The notes under the pieces are model-generated. The model searched no databases, was not told the origin of the DNA, and saw only the letters and a program-made list of their open reading frames with translations. A stretch of 19,568 nucleotides of DNA from DATKIY01 sp035543875 (GTDB lineage Bacteria; Actinomycetota; Actinomycetes; JAHEKZ01): NCBI GenBank assembly GCA_035543875.1, contig DATKIY010000192.1, positions 1 through 19,568 on the forward strand, in the 5' to 3' direction. Of the stretch, positions 1-7,816 are shown in pieces. The number at the start of each line of letters is the position of its first letter. The first letter of the stretch is position 1. The position numbers and the translations under genes were made by a program.

Positions 1-279
1 TGGCAGTCGTTGCTCGACCCGAACGTGACCGCCCGCGTGCTCGAACGCCTGCGCAAGGGTCCGGAGGAGGACGAACGGCTCGCGCGCTTGACGGAGCAGG
101 AGCGCAAGATCCTCGATCTCATCGCCGAGGGCCTGACGAACCGCCAGATCGGCGAGCGGATGTTCCTTGCCGAGAAGACCGTCAAGAACTACGTGTCCAG
201 TCTGCTAGCGAAGTTAGGACTTCAGCGACGGACGCAGGCTGCAGTTTTTGCGGCAAAGCACCTTCCCTCAAGTTCATAG
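1..279 (+). CDS. devR: DevR/DosR-like NarL-family response regulator, C-terminal part (cut by window edge)
   Basis: The frame is open from the first base (W-Q-S-L-L-D-P...), so the gene begins outside the window; the TTG at 10 is not a credible start. What remains is the linker and the LuxR/NarL-type DNA-binding domain: LTEQERKILDLIAEGLTNRQIG, then the recognition helix in AEKTVKNYVSSLLAKLG, ending RRTQAAVFAAKHL. The EKTVKNYVS-LLAKLG and RRTQAAVFA stretches are very close to my memory of mycobacterial DevR/DosR. That family is phosphorylated by DevS/DosT sensor kinases and activates dormancy genes under hypoxia, NO or CO. The receiver domain is not visible. A DevS-like kinase lies 0.5 kb downstream on the other strand, which supports the assignment. 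The next gene starts ten bases after the stop, so the two are probably one transcript. Confidence 0.85.
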   Translation, partial: WQSLLDPNVTARVLERLRKGPEEDERLARLTEQERKILDLIAEGLTNRQIGERMFLAEKTVKNYVSSLLAKLGLQRRTQAAVFAAKHLPSSS

Positions 280-288
280 GAGGTAACC

Positions 289-789
289 ATGCGAGTCCTT
301 GTTACCGCGGCCAGTCGGCATGGCTCAACCGCAGAGATCGCCAGCGACATCGCAAACGTCCTGCGAAAGCACGGAATCGAAACGGACGAGACAACGCCGG
401 CTGAAGTTGAAAGCGTCAGCGACTTTGATGGGGTCGTTCTGGGATCAGCCGTTTACGAGGGCCATTGGCTGGAACCGGCGAAAGCACTGGTTACCCGCTG
501 TGCCGATCAGTGGGAAGGCAGCCGGGTATGGCTGTTCTCATCGGGTCCGATCGGTTCACCGCCCAAGCCGGTCGATGCCGATGCACCGAAGAAAGTGATT
601 GAGCAAGTGGGACCAATCGAGCACCGGGTGTTCGCAGGAAAACTCGACCGAGATGAGCTTGGGTTGCTTGAGCGAACCATGGTTCGTGCGGTGCATGCAC
701 CGGAGGGTGATTTCCGTGACTGGGATGAGGTCGAAGATTGGGCCACATCGATAGCGGACACTCTGCTCGAGGGAAGCGTAGTGAATTAA
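289..789 (+). CDS. Flavodoxin-domain protein (HemG-like / flavodoxin_5 type)
   Basis: A 166-residue soluble protein. The N-terminus MRVLVTAASRHGSTAEIA is a beta strand followed by the flavin-phosphate loop (A-S-R-H-G-S-T), the pattern of FMN-binding flavodoxins and of menaquinone-dependent protoporphyrinogen oxidase (HemG-like) proteins. Further blocks fit the fold: FDGVVLGSAVYEGHW near 47-61 and VWLFSSGPIG near 80-89. The length suits a single domain. The ATG follows a strong AGGAGG ribosome site at 280-285. It lies ten bases after the devR-like stop, so it is probably co-transcribed with it and may serve redox metabolism under low oxygen; that role is inferred from position. The electron partner is unknown and I would not assign hemG. 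Confidence 0.8.
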   Translation: MRVLVTAASRHGSTAEIASDIANVLRKHGIETDETTPAEVESVSDFDGVVLGSAVYEGHWLEPAKALVTRCADQWEGSRVWLFSSGPIGSPPKPVDADAPKKVIEQVGPIEHRVFAGKLDRDELGLLERTMVRAVHAPEGDFRDWDEVEDWATSIADTLLEGSVVN

Positions 790-800
790 CCCAAACCCCG

Positions 801-820
801 AAGCGCGTTAGCCCGCTTTT
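801..820. terminator. Weak hairpin between the convergent flavodoxin and devS genes
   Basis: AAGCG (801-805) can pair with CGCTT (814-818), followed by TT in the + direction. It lies in the short convergent gap and covers the devS stop codon. The stem is only five base pairs, so termination in either direction is a guess. Confidence 0.25.
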
Positions 821-2454
821 AGTGGGACTCGCCAAGCTGCGACGGTTCCCGAGTTGTCTGCTGTTCGGGTCAACTCGAATGAACCGCCAAGTGCTCGGGC
901 ACGAGCAGCCATGTTGTCGAGACCGTTGCCTCGTGCTCCACCAACTACGCCATCCCCATCGTCGAAGACGGTCAGCGAGATCTCGGCACCGACCTGCAGC
1001 GCGAGAACCGCTTGACTGGCGTTGGCATGTCTGGCCACATTGGACAGCGTCTCTCTGACCACTGCCAGGATCTGTAGCCGCAGCTCACCGTCTATTTCGC
1101 TGTCAACGGGTCCCTCGATGATGACTTCAGGTGTGAAACCGAGAACGGGAGCCACCATGGCAACCGCCTGCTCGATTTCTGAGGTAACGCTGGCCAACTG
1201 GCTTCGTGACGACAGTTCAAAGATGGTGTGTCGAATGTCTTTGATGGTCTCATCGATGTCGTCAACGGCTCTGGCGACACGTTCGGCGGTTGTGGCGTTG
1301 TCGGCGGATCGGCCAGTGTTCTCCAACATCAGGCCGACGGCAAAAAGCCGTTGGATGACTAGGTCGTGGAGATCTCGACCAATTCGGTCCCGGTCCTCAA
1401 GCACTGCGAGCCGTTGACGATCCTCCTGAGCTGCCGATGCCTGGAGGGCAAGACCTAGTTGTTCGGCGAAGAACGCCGGGTGTACCACCCGCATTCGGGC
1501 AAAGGCGCTTGCCTGATCGGTCGACCAGCCGAGCAGCAGGATCCCGTTGGAGGTTTGGCCAGTACGTAGTGGCCACAGTGCGATAGACGCGAGTTCTGGC
1601 CAACCATCGAGCGTTGAAAGTCCCAGTAGCTCAAGTCGATCGTCGCGAGTTGTGTCTTCGATGACGATGCACTCGCCGAGCTCTAGAACCGTACCGGCGA
1701 CGGTGCCTGTCGTTGAGATGCGCGTTCCGTCCACGTCAGCAGAGACGTCGCCGGCTGTGGCTTCGACCAAAAGGCGTTCGGCATCATGCCGGAGAAGCAC
1801 CGACGCGACTTTTGCATCTGCGATCTCACATGCGCGGGCGGCCGCCTCGGCGAGCGTCTCGTTTAAGTCAGCGTCGGAAAGGATGGCTGTTGTGAACTCT
1901 GCGGCGGCCTCCAACCAGCGTTGACGCCGTGCTGACTCTTCGTAGAGCCGCGCGTTTTCGATGACGACCCCTGCCGCCGCGGCCAGCGCGACCACGATCG
2001 CCTCATCGTCTTGAGTGAAGCCTTGCCCCGACTGCTTCTCGGTCAGGTAGAGGTTTCCAAAGACCTTTCCCCTGATGCGAATAGGCACACCAAGAAAGGT
2101 GTCCATCGGTGGGTGGTTGGCGGGAAACCCGAAGGACTGTGGGTGATCGGATATCGAGGTCAGTCGTAGCGGCTCCGGCGAGTCAATCACCACGCCAAGC
2201 AGTCCGTGTCCGTGCGGCAGGAGACCGATGGCTTTCCGCTGGGCATCGGTGAGCCCCTCGGTGACAAACGCACTCAATCCTCGTCTTGCACCAACCTCAA
2301 GCACGCCGAGTGCGCCGTACTTCGCGTCGGCTTGTTGACAGGCGGCACGCACAATGCGTTGAAGCACAGAATCGACTTCAAGGTCACTGGCCATCGAGAC
2401 TACTGCGTCGAGCAAACCTCGAAGGCGCTCAGGACTGAGCTCGGGTGACGGCAC
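808..2454 (-). CDS. devS: DevS/DosT-like sensor histidine kinase (GAF-GAF-HisKA_3-HATPase)
   Basis: A cytoplasmic histidine kinase of about 548 residues with no membrane segment. GAF-A spans about 30-175, GAF-B about 195-345, the dimerisation/phosphoacceptor domain about 355-420 with RDRIGRDLHDLVIQRLFA (phosphoacceptor His about 363), and the ATPase domain about 455-545 with ETLSNVARHA (N box) and DDGDG. GAF-A contains GFPANHPPMDTFLGVPIRIRG; from memory the equivalent HPPM histidine in mycobacterial DosS binds heme, so O2, NO or CO sensing is likely but not proven. I chose the GTG at 2454 because AGAAGGGG (2460-2467) stands five bases before it; a longer GTG start at 2481 would lie three bases from the tRNA and has no such site. 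It is convergent with the devR-like gene, and a tRNA-Ser lies directly upstream on the same strand. Confidence 0.85.
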   Translation of the reverse strand: MPSPELSPERLRGLLDAVVSMASDLEVDSVLQRIVRAACQQADAKYGALGVLEVGARRGLSAFVTEGLTDAQRKAIGLLPHGHGLLGVVIDSPEPLRLTSISDHPQSFGFPANHPPMDTFLGVPIRIRGKVFGNLYLTEKQSGQGFTQDDEAIVVALAAAAGVVIENARLYEESARRQRWLEAAAEFTTAILSDADLNETLAEAAARACEIADAKVASVLLRHDAERLLVEATAGDVSADVDGTRISTTGTVAGTVLELGECIVIEDTTRDDRLELLGLSTLDGWPELASIALWPLRTGQTSNGILLLGWSTDQASAFARMRVVHPAFFAEQLGLALQASAAQEDRQRLAVLEDRDRIGRDLHDLVIQRLFAVGLMLENTGRSADNATTAERVARAVDDIDETIKDIRHTIFELSSRSQLASVTSEIEQAVAMVAPVLGFTPEVIIEGPVDSEIDGELRLQILAVVRETLSNVARHANASQAVLALQVGAEISLTVFDDGDGVVGGARGNGLDNMAARARALGGSFELTRTADNSGTVAAWRVPLKAG

Positions 2455-2459
2455 GGCGA

Positions 2460-2467
2460 CCCCTTCT
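2460..2467 (-). promoter_or_regulatory. Ribosome-binding site that decides the devS start
   Basis: On the minus strand AGAAGGGG is followed by five bases and then GTG (2454). This favours 2454 over the upstream in-frame GTG at 2481, which almost touches the tRNA 3' end. Confidence 0.6.
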
Positions 2468-2484
2468 GCGCGGCTACTCACCAG

Positions 2485-2569
2485 CGGAGGGTGAGGGATT
2501 TGAACCCCCGGACGCTCTCACGTCTTCCGCTTTCAAGGCGGATGCATTCGGCCGCTCTGCCAACCCTCC
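2485..2569 (-). tRNA. tRNA-Ser(UGA)
   Basis: An 85-base cloverleaf of class II. The acceptor arm GGAGGGT pairs with ACCCTCC, followed by discriminator G. The anticodon arm is TCCGC-CTTGAAA-GCGGA with anticodon TGA (2533-2535), which reads UCA and, by wobble, other UCN serine codons. The long variable arm has GACG/CGTC pairing, and the T arm is GGGGG-TTCAAAT-CCCTC. No CCA is encoded. devS begins about 30 bases beyond the 3' end on the same strand. Confidence 0.95.
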
Positions 2570-2704
2570 ATGCCCAAGTCACTATCCCGTAGGCACGGCT
2601 CCCAGTCTGTCATCCGGGCCGTCCTCTTCGGAGGGGACCTGCTGCGGCTTGGATATCTGGAGACTTCACTTAATCCGATCCGGCTTCGCGTCGATGGCCC
2701 AGAC

Positions 2705-3145
2705 ATGTCAACGGGCGCGGGGTCAGCAGGCTGGTATTTGGATCCACATGTCGTCGACCAGCTTCGGTACTTCGACGGCAGCGTCTGGTCGCAACACACC
2801 GCCCCGATTGTGAAGTCGCCTGGAACTGCGACAGTGCTACCTGCGAGTAAGGGGGTATCCGCTGGTTTTGGTGACCGCCCAAGCGATCCAGTGCATTGGC
2901 TTCTGCCCACCGGTCGTACCTGGCAGTCGATCGTTGCTGGTTACGTCGCCTTGTTTGCCATCTTGATATGGCCGTTAGGTCCGATCGCATTTGGGCTTGG
3001 TTTGTGGGCGCTTGTTAGTTCGTCGTCTGGTGGTTCGCATGGGCGAGGCAGAGCCTGGTTCGCCGTGGTCGTAGGCACGCTCGCGACGCTTGCGACGCTG
3101 TTTCTGGTCGTTCCAGCCATTTCTTACAGCACGTCGTCGACCTGA
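2705..3145 (+). CDS. DUF2510 membrane protein, DUF4190-like C-terminus
   Basis: A 146-residue protein. Residues 8-32 (AGWYLDPHVVDQLRYFDGSVWSQHT) match the small DUF2510 motif (GWY-DP...RYWDG..WT.H) typical of actinobacterial membrane proteins. A linker rich in small residues follows, then hydrophobic segments at about 75-103 and 117-139, the arrangement of a DUF4190-type tail. DUF2510 has no settled biochemical function, though it is often tied to cell-envelope proteins. The frame is open further upstream into the tRNA region, but the ATG at 2705 is the first start that places the DUF2510 motif at the N-terminus. A TTGGAT/TAATCC pair lies upstream (16-base spacing). The last 22 bases overlap the 3' end of oleD on the other strand. 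Confidence 0.75.
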   Translation: MSTGAGSAGWYLDPHVVDQLRYFDGSVWSQHTAPIVKSPGTATVLPASKGVSAGFGDRPSDPVHWLLPTGRTWQSIVAGYVALFAILIWPLGPIAFGLGLWALVSSSSGGSHGRGRAWFAVVVGTLATLATLFLVVPAISYSTSST

Positions 3146-4110
3146 CGGAGCTGGGCACTGTCGGCTAGCCGGTTGAATCCTTCGGCAAGGCTGATGCGGG
3201 GTGCCCACTGCAGGCTCTCTCGGGTTCTTCGCTGATCGAACCAATGGGCCGTGGACAGTTGTTCAGCTAGAAACGACGTCAACGGTGGTTCCTCATCGCG
3301 ATCGAGTCGCTCCCATGCCTGCTCGACCAGCGTGCCGGCAGCCTTGGCCACCGATGTTGGAACAGAACGCCGCGGCGAGGGAACGCCGCTAGCGGCACAA
3401 ATTCGTTCGAGGAGCTCGGCCACCGTGCGCGGTTGACCATTAGAGACTACGAACGCCTCCCCGGAAATTTGAGGTGCTCGATCAAGTGCCGCGACGATGG
3501 CTGATACCGCGTTGTCGACATACGTCGAGTCAATGAGTGCCGTTCCGCCCCCGATCAGAACGAGGCGACCCTGTCGCGCACGCTCGACGATGCGTCCGAC
3601 AAGTTGGGTGTCTCCGGGACCCCAGACAAGATGCGGACGAATCGCGACTGTCTTCATCGAGCTGGACGCTGCAGCCAACACGTGCTGTTCGGCCAGTGCC
3701 TTGCTGCGCGCGTAGTGGCCGCGGGCATGTTCTGGATCGGCGGGTGTGGCACCCACTCCGATGAGTGGCTGTCCCGTGTGGGCCACCGATGGCGATGAGA
3801 TCTGCACAAAGCGACTAACGTCATGCGATTTGCAGGACGACAGCAGGTTCTTAGTCCCGACTACGTTGGTACGGTCAAAATCCGCCCACTCTCCGATGAC
3901 AGACACTTTCGCTGCGACGTTGATAACTGCGTCCTGGCCACGTAGTGCATTTTCAACGGCGCCGCGGTCTGACAGGTCCGCGCGAATCTCGTTGAGCTCC
4001 AGCCGGCTTTCGCCCCGCTGCATCACCGTAACGGTGTGTTCGCGCTGCATCAGTGCTCGCGCAACACCGGCGCCGATCAGACTTGTGCCGCCTGTCACTA
4101 GGACCCTCAT
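3124..4110 (-). CDS. oleD: OleD, NAD(P)H-dependent 2-alkyl-3-ketoacid reductase
   Basis: A 328-residue short-chain dehydrogenase/epimerase-like enzyme. The N-terminal nucleotide loop is VTGGTSLIGAGV (5-16), the acidic turn ADLSD is near 44-48, the catalytic serine region is SSPSVA (105-110), and the catalytic pair is Y133-x-x-x-K137 in GHYARSKA. OleD reduces the 2-alkyl-3-keto acid made by OleA to a 2-alkyl-3-hydroxy acid in long-chain olefin synthesis. The ATG overlaps the oleBC stop as ATGA (4107-4110), so translation is probably coupled. It is the last gene of the operon and its end overlaps a gene on the other strand. By sequence alone it could be a 3-beta-HSD-like reductase; the adjacent oleA and oleBC make OleD the strong choice. 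Confidence 0.88.
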   Translation of the reverse strand: MRVLVTGGTSLIGAGVARALMQREHTVTVMQRGESRLELNEIRADLSDRGAVENALRGQDAVINVAAKVSVIGEWADFDRTNVVGTKNLLSSCKSHDVSRFVQISSPSVAHTGQPLIGVGATPADPEHARGHYARSKALAEQHVLAAASSSMKTVAIRPHLVWGPGDTQLVGRIVERARQGRLVLIGGGTALIDSTYVDNAVSAIVAALDRAPQISGEAFVVSNGQPRTVAELLERICAASGVPSPRRSVPTSVAKAAGTLVEQAWERLDRDEEPPLTSFLAEQLSTAHWFDQRRTRESLQWAPRISLAEGFNRLADSAQLRQVDDVL

Positions 4111-6695
4111 AGCCGAGCCGAACCGTCGCCAGCAAGAACACGACTCGCCCAGTCGGCGACGCGAGCTCGGTCGATCTTTGAGTTGTGTCGAATGTCGACG
4201 GGAAGATTTCGAACCACAAGGACAGCTGCCACATCGAGGGTGGCCTGCGCACGCACTGCGTCGATCAACGGCAGTGGCGCAACACCCGGGTGGTGGCGAG
4301 GCGCCTCAACCACGACCGCGAGTACTTGGTTACCCGCTGGGCCAACGCCGACGGCGGCGGCCATGGCTACATCTGGGACCTGCTCGACCGCGCGTTCAAT
4401 GCCTACTGGGGTGACAGCCCCACCGGCGGTCGTGATGACGTGCACGAGTCGACCTTCCACCCAGAGCCGACCGGTGTCGTCGAGGTGGCCTACGTCTCCG
4501 GTCCGGTGCCAGCCAACGTCACGCGCGCTGTCCTGCTGAACGGACCAAAGCTGGTCGTAGTGGTCTTTGACATGCGGGGCGCGGACGCAGATTTCTCCAG
4601 TAACTTCTACCGCGTCGGTCAGAGGTCCGTCCGCTTCGCCAACTGGAGACAGCCGACTGACAGCGACCTGCACACCGGCAAGGGGGCGTCCAACAAGCAC
4701 GCCGTTACCCATCCCGGCGTCCTCGATTTCACCCAGGGTGACATCGCACAGTGGCATTGCTTCGGTCATGCCGTACGGCGTGTGTGCCTGGCAGTCACCC
4801 ATGAGGGAACTGGCGGCGCGAAGTGTCTCGTAGGGTACGGGCGCGCCTGCAGTAAGCAGCAGACGTACCCGGGTCAGTGACTCGCGCTGTTTCTGACGTA
4901 ACGCCCCCGCCGTCTGCACCACATTTCGCAAAGCTGCTGGCGCCGCGAACACGAGGCTCGCGTCAATGGCTGCCACGGCGTCAGCTAGCGCTCGTGCAGT
5001 CAGTGTTCCCGGTTCTGTCACTTCCATTCTCGGAACCGCCGAGCTGATTCCCAACGCAGGACCGAACAGCGCGAACGGAGCAAAAGCAGCCACGAGTCGG
5101 TCGGATTCCTGGATGGCGAAAGCGTCGACCACCACGTCGCGCTGTGCCTCTAGCTGGGAGTGCCGATAGACGACTCCTTTGGCTGGTCCGGTCGCGCCGG
5201 AGGTAAACAGCACAACAGCTTCGTCGCGCGGGTCTGGATAGGACGCCTCGCGGCGGCGTTTTCCGATGACACCCAGCTCGACCATCGAGTAGTCGATGCC
5301 GAGCGCGGCTCGCATTGGTCGCGGGACGGCACCAGCGGAGATAAAGGTTCCGGATAGTCCCATGGTTTTTGCAGCAGTTAGGCCTTTGCCAACCCCGATG
5401 ATGTGTTTGACGTTGGCGCTACGAAGGGCTCGCCGAAGTCCAGCTAGTCCAAGTCCTGCATCGGCAATGACCGGGACGGCTCCTGCTCGCCAGCAGCTGT
5501 ACACCGCAGCTGTCAGGTCCGCACCTGGCGGCACGAGCATCGCAACTCGGTCGCCCTTGGCGACTCCCACTGAGCTCAGGCCAGCCGATAGGTCGCGGAC
5601 CACTGCATGCAGCTGTCGCCAGCTGATCGTGCGGTTTGGACCACGACGTCCCATCTCGACGATGGCAGTTGTTTCGTCGTCCGCGCGCTGATCTAGGCGT
5701 GACCAGAGCGGGCGTCGTCCGGTCGCCGTCGGCTGCACTCGTTGTGCATGCTCGGTTGACGAGGTTTGGCCATGCGTGGGGTTGATGATGCCGTCGGCAA
5801 AACTCAGCACCGTCTGTGCAACCGGCGCATCCTCAACCACCAGGTGTCCGGCCCTTTCGTACCGCTGGGTTTCCGCGTGTGGGAGCCGATGTTGCAGGTC
5901 GCGCAGGTAGCGGTCGGTGAAGACGGGGTCGCGCGTTCCCCAGATGAGCAGTGTCGGGGTTTGCGCCAGCTCAGTCAGCCGATCACCGACCTCGTTCAAG
6001 GTTCGGCGGCTCGGGTGGTCAGTCTCAAGCGGGATGTCTGCAACGAAATCTGCAATCGCTTGTCGCCGACCAGAGGTCGCATAGGGAGCGCGATAGGCAG
6101 CGGCAACGTCACTCGTTAACGCGGGGTGCGCCAACCTGAGCGTCCCGCGGAGAAACAGTGGACTGGTCTGCGTTGACGATCGAACTAACGATTCGCTTCG
6201 TGCCAGCTGAATGAGCCGGGGTACTGGCGCATCTACAGGTTGGCTGACTGCCGTATTGAGTAAAACGACTCCGCGGAGCAACAGTGGGTGACTTTCAGCC
6301 CAGCCAAGCGAGATGGCTCCGCCCCAGTCGTGAGCGACGATGATGACGGGACCGCTGACGGCAAGCGCAGCGGTGAGGTTGCCGAGCTCGGCAATGCGGT
6401 CCCCAAGTCGGTGTATGTTCCCGGTGCGTTCGGAGTAGCCCATGCCGAGGTGGTCTGGTGCGACGACGCGCCAACGATCCTGTGCAGCGCTAACGATTGA
6501 ACGAAATGTGTATGACCACGTCGGGTTGCCGTGCACGCACAACAGGGTGCCCACTGGTTCACTCGGTCCGGCGTCAAGAACATGCCAGGTACGTTGGACG
6601 CCAGTTGTGTCAGTGGCTTCGACAAGGCGCGACCATGCCGGATCAAGTCCGGGCAGGCCGAGCGGCGGCAGCGCTGCGGGTGCCGCGGTGTTCAC
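4107..6695 (-). CDS. oleBC: OleBC fusion: beta-lactone decarboxylase plus beta-lactone synthetase
   Basis: Two enzymes in one chain of about 862 residues. The first 320 residues are an alpha/beta hydrolase of the haloalkane-dehalogenase type: VHGNPTWSYTFR (oxyanion region), AHDWGGA with Asp123 as nucleophile, IWGTRDP (Asp256) and AGHLVVED with His284. After a Ser/Thr-rich linker comes an AMP-forming ligase with TSGATGPAKG (498-507), TPYGMTEA, RTGDVGHLDDTGRLWVEGR and a C-terminal NSKIDR lysine (about 840). OleC closes the 2-alkyl-3-hydroxy acid into a beta-lactone using ATP; OleB splits out CO2 to leave the cis-olefin. The fusion is known in actinobacterial ole clusters. I chose the GTG at 6695 because it overlaps the oleA stop as GTGA (6692-6695); an ATG at 6746 would read back into oleA. 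Confidence 0.9.
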   Translation of the reverse strand: MNTAAPAALPPLGLPGLDPAWSRLVEATDTTGVQRTWHVLDAGPSEPVGTLLCVHGNPTWSYTFRSIVSAAQDRWRVVAPDHLGMGYSERTGNIHRLGDRIAELGNLTAALAVSGPVIIVAHDWGGAISLGWAESHPLLLRGVVLLNTAVSQPVDAPVPRLIQLARSESLVRSSTQTSPLFLRGTLRLAHPALTSDVAAAYRAPYATSGRRQAIADFVADIPLETDHPSRRTLNEVGDRLTELAQTPTLLIWGTRDPVFTDRYLRDLQHRLPHAETQRYERAGHLVVEDAPVAQTVLSFADGIINPTHGQTSSTEHAQRVQPTATGRRPLWSRLDQRADDETTAIVEMGRRGPNRTISWRQLHAVVRDLSAGLSSVGVAKGDRVAMLVPPGADLTAAVYSCWRAGAVPVIADAGLGLAGLRRALRSANVKHIIGVGKGLTAAKTMGLSGTFISAGAVPRPMRAALGIDYSMVELGVIGKRRREASYPDPRDEAVVLFTSGATGPAKGVVYRHSQLEAQRDVVVDAFAIQESDRLVAAFAPFALFGPALGISSAVPRMEVTEPGTLTARALADAVAAIDASLVFAAPAALRNVVQTAGALRQKQRESLTRVRLLLTAGAPVPYETLRAASSLMGDCQAHTPYGMTEAMPLCDVTLGEIEDAGMGNGVLVGRPLAGVQVAVSRLSPVGEADGPLTDAVEVTGEICVRAPHVKDHYDQLWSVQQDSARDVGWHRTGDVGHLDDTGRLWVEGRLVHVITTAGGAVTPVGIERAVEQVPDVAMAAAVGVGPAGNQVLAVVVEAPRHHPGVAPLPLIDAVRAQATLDVAAVLVVRNLPVDIRHNSKIDRARVADWASRVLAGDGSARL

Positions 6696-7714
6696 CAGAC
6701 GATTTCGCAGAAGGCGGTGTTCAAGCCCGATCCGATACCCATGCACAAGACGCGGTCGCCAGGTGCGAGTGCGTCAACCTCTAGTGCAAGAGTGAACGGC
6801 AAAGAGGCGGGCCCAATGTTCCCGAAAGTAGGGAAGGACAAGGGGACTTTGGCTTGGTCGATCCCGAGTCGTTGGCAGAGTGCACTGGTGTGCACGCTCG
6901 AGACCTGATGGACGATGTAGCGATCCATCTCGGTCCAGTCGTAGCTGGACTTGGCATCAATCCACGCGGCTTCAGCGAGGTCGAGACCCGCTTCCATCAG
7001 GCCGCGTGTGTCGGTGCGCATCTTCTCGAGGTCGCCGACGCACAAGTCGTGATGCTCGGTCCCGGCTCGGGCGACACCACCGGCGACTTTGTGACCCTCA
7101 GGGTGGAGGTCGCTGCGACCTAGCACCATGGCGGCAGCACCCGAGCCAAGCGTGAGCGACGCGAACTCGTTGAAGAACTGCTCGCTCGTCGCTTCTGGGT
7201 GGGTCAGACGTTCGATCGTCTTTTCTTGAATGCCGCGTGAGTCTTCGCCGTTGAGGACAAGCGCGTAGTCGAGATGCCCGCCGTCGATCATCGTTGCCGC
7301 GAGATGGATTCCGTTGACGAAGCCGAGACACGCGTTGGCGAGGTCGAAGTTGACGCAGGAGGTGGGCAACCCGAGTTTGTGGTGAATCTCGACGGCCGTC
7401 GAAGGTTCAAGGAACGCCCGCGAAACCGATGAGTTGATCATCACGCCGATTTTTGCCGAATCGACACCGGCGGCCGCGATCGCTTTCTCACCCGCCATGA
7501 CCGCCCCGTCAGCAAAAGTCACCCCGTCGGGCCACCAGCGGCGCTCACGGATTCCCGCCAGTCCCTCAAGCAGGCCCGGGCGGAGTCCTAGCCGGGCGTA
7601 GGCCTCACCAAGCTGCTCGTCGAACTGTGCTGAAGTCACCACCACCGGTGCTTCGGCGGCGACGATTGATAGCACCGACGTGTTCGTGTGGTGGAAGGAG
7701 GAGTTGCCGTCCAT
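6692..7714 (-). CDS. oleA: OleA, head-to-head acyl-CoA condensing thiolase
   Basis: A 340-residue FabH-like thiolase-fold enzyme that joins two long-chain acyl-CoAs by a non-decarboxylative Claisen condensation, the first step to long-chain olefins. The nucleophile is Cys129 in LANACLGFVNG; His269 lies in YIVHQVSS and Asn299 in PTFGNIGPAS. Glu103 in SRAFLEPSTA matches the catalytic base that separates OleA from ordinary FabH (Glu117 in the Xanthomonas enzyme, from memory). Length fits the family. AGAGGAAT stands a few bases before the ATG. It begins about 100 bases after the ggt-like stop and overlaps oleBC by four bases, making it the first gene of oleA-oleBC-oleD. Confidence 0.92.
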   Translation of the reverse strand: MDGNSSFHHTNTSVLSIVAAEAPVVVTSAQFDEQLGEAYARLGLRPGLLEGLAGIRERRWWPDGVTFADGAVMAGEKAIAAAGVDSAKIGVMINSSVSRAFLEPSTAVEIHHKLGLPTSCVNFDLANACLGFVNGIHLAATMIDGGHLDYALVLNGEDSRGIQEKTIERLTHPEATSEQFFNEFASLTLGSGAAAMVLGRSDLHPEGHKVAGGVARAGTEHHDLCVGDLEKMRTDTRGLMEAGLDLAEAAWIDAKSSYDWTEMDRYIVHQVSSVHTSALCQRLGIDQAKVPLSFPTFGNIGPASLPFTLALEVDALAPGDRVLCMGIGSGLNTAFCEIVW

Positions 7715-7763
7715 CGATTCCTCTCGCAGGTCAACCGCGAAAGTGTCGCACGAGGGGTACCTT

Positions 7764-7816
7764 CCGGCCCAATGCCGGCCCGCCGGTGGCTAGGAAGCTG
7801 TCCTGAGCCGGCCCGC
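7764..7816. repeat. CCGGCCC motifs at 11- and 33-base steps upstream of oleA
   Basis: The gap between the ggt-like stop and the oleA start holds CCGGCCC at 7764-7770, 7775-7781 and 7808-7814. The last two belong to a ten-base direct repeat, GCCGGCCCGC (7774-7783 and 7807-7816). The steps of 11 and 33 put the copies on the same face of the helix. It may be an operator for the ole operon, or chance in GC-rich DNA. I see no convincing sigma-70 promoter here. Confidence 0.35.

Noticed and set aside
2623..2638. CCTC-TTCG-GAGG tetraloop hairpin upstream of the DUF2510 gene
   Set aside because: Four base pairs only; no T-run and no gene ends there, so no function can be supported.
3746..4414. A 222-residue open frame on the + strand spanning the oleD/oleBC junction
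   Set aside because: Antisense to two well-supported genes; composition is rich in Arg, Ser and Pro as in shadow frames.
4185..4880. A 231-residue open frame on the + strand opposite oleBC
   Set aside because: It lies wholly antisense to the AMP-ligase half, whose motifs are unmistakable; it has no recognisable domain. Long antisense frames are expected in GC-rich DNA.
6838..6858. GGGGACTTTGGCTT inside oleA, resembling half of a DosR dormancy box
   Set aside because: Only one half-site fits, it lies inside a coding region, and it is far from any start.
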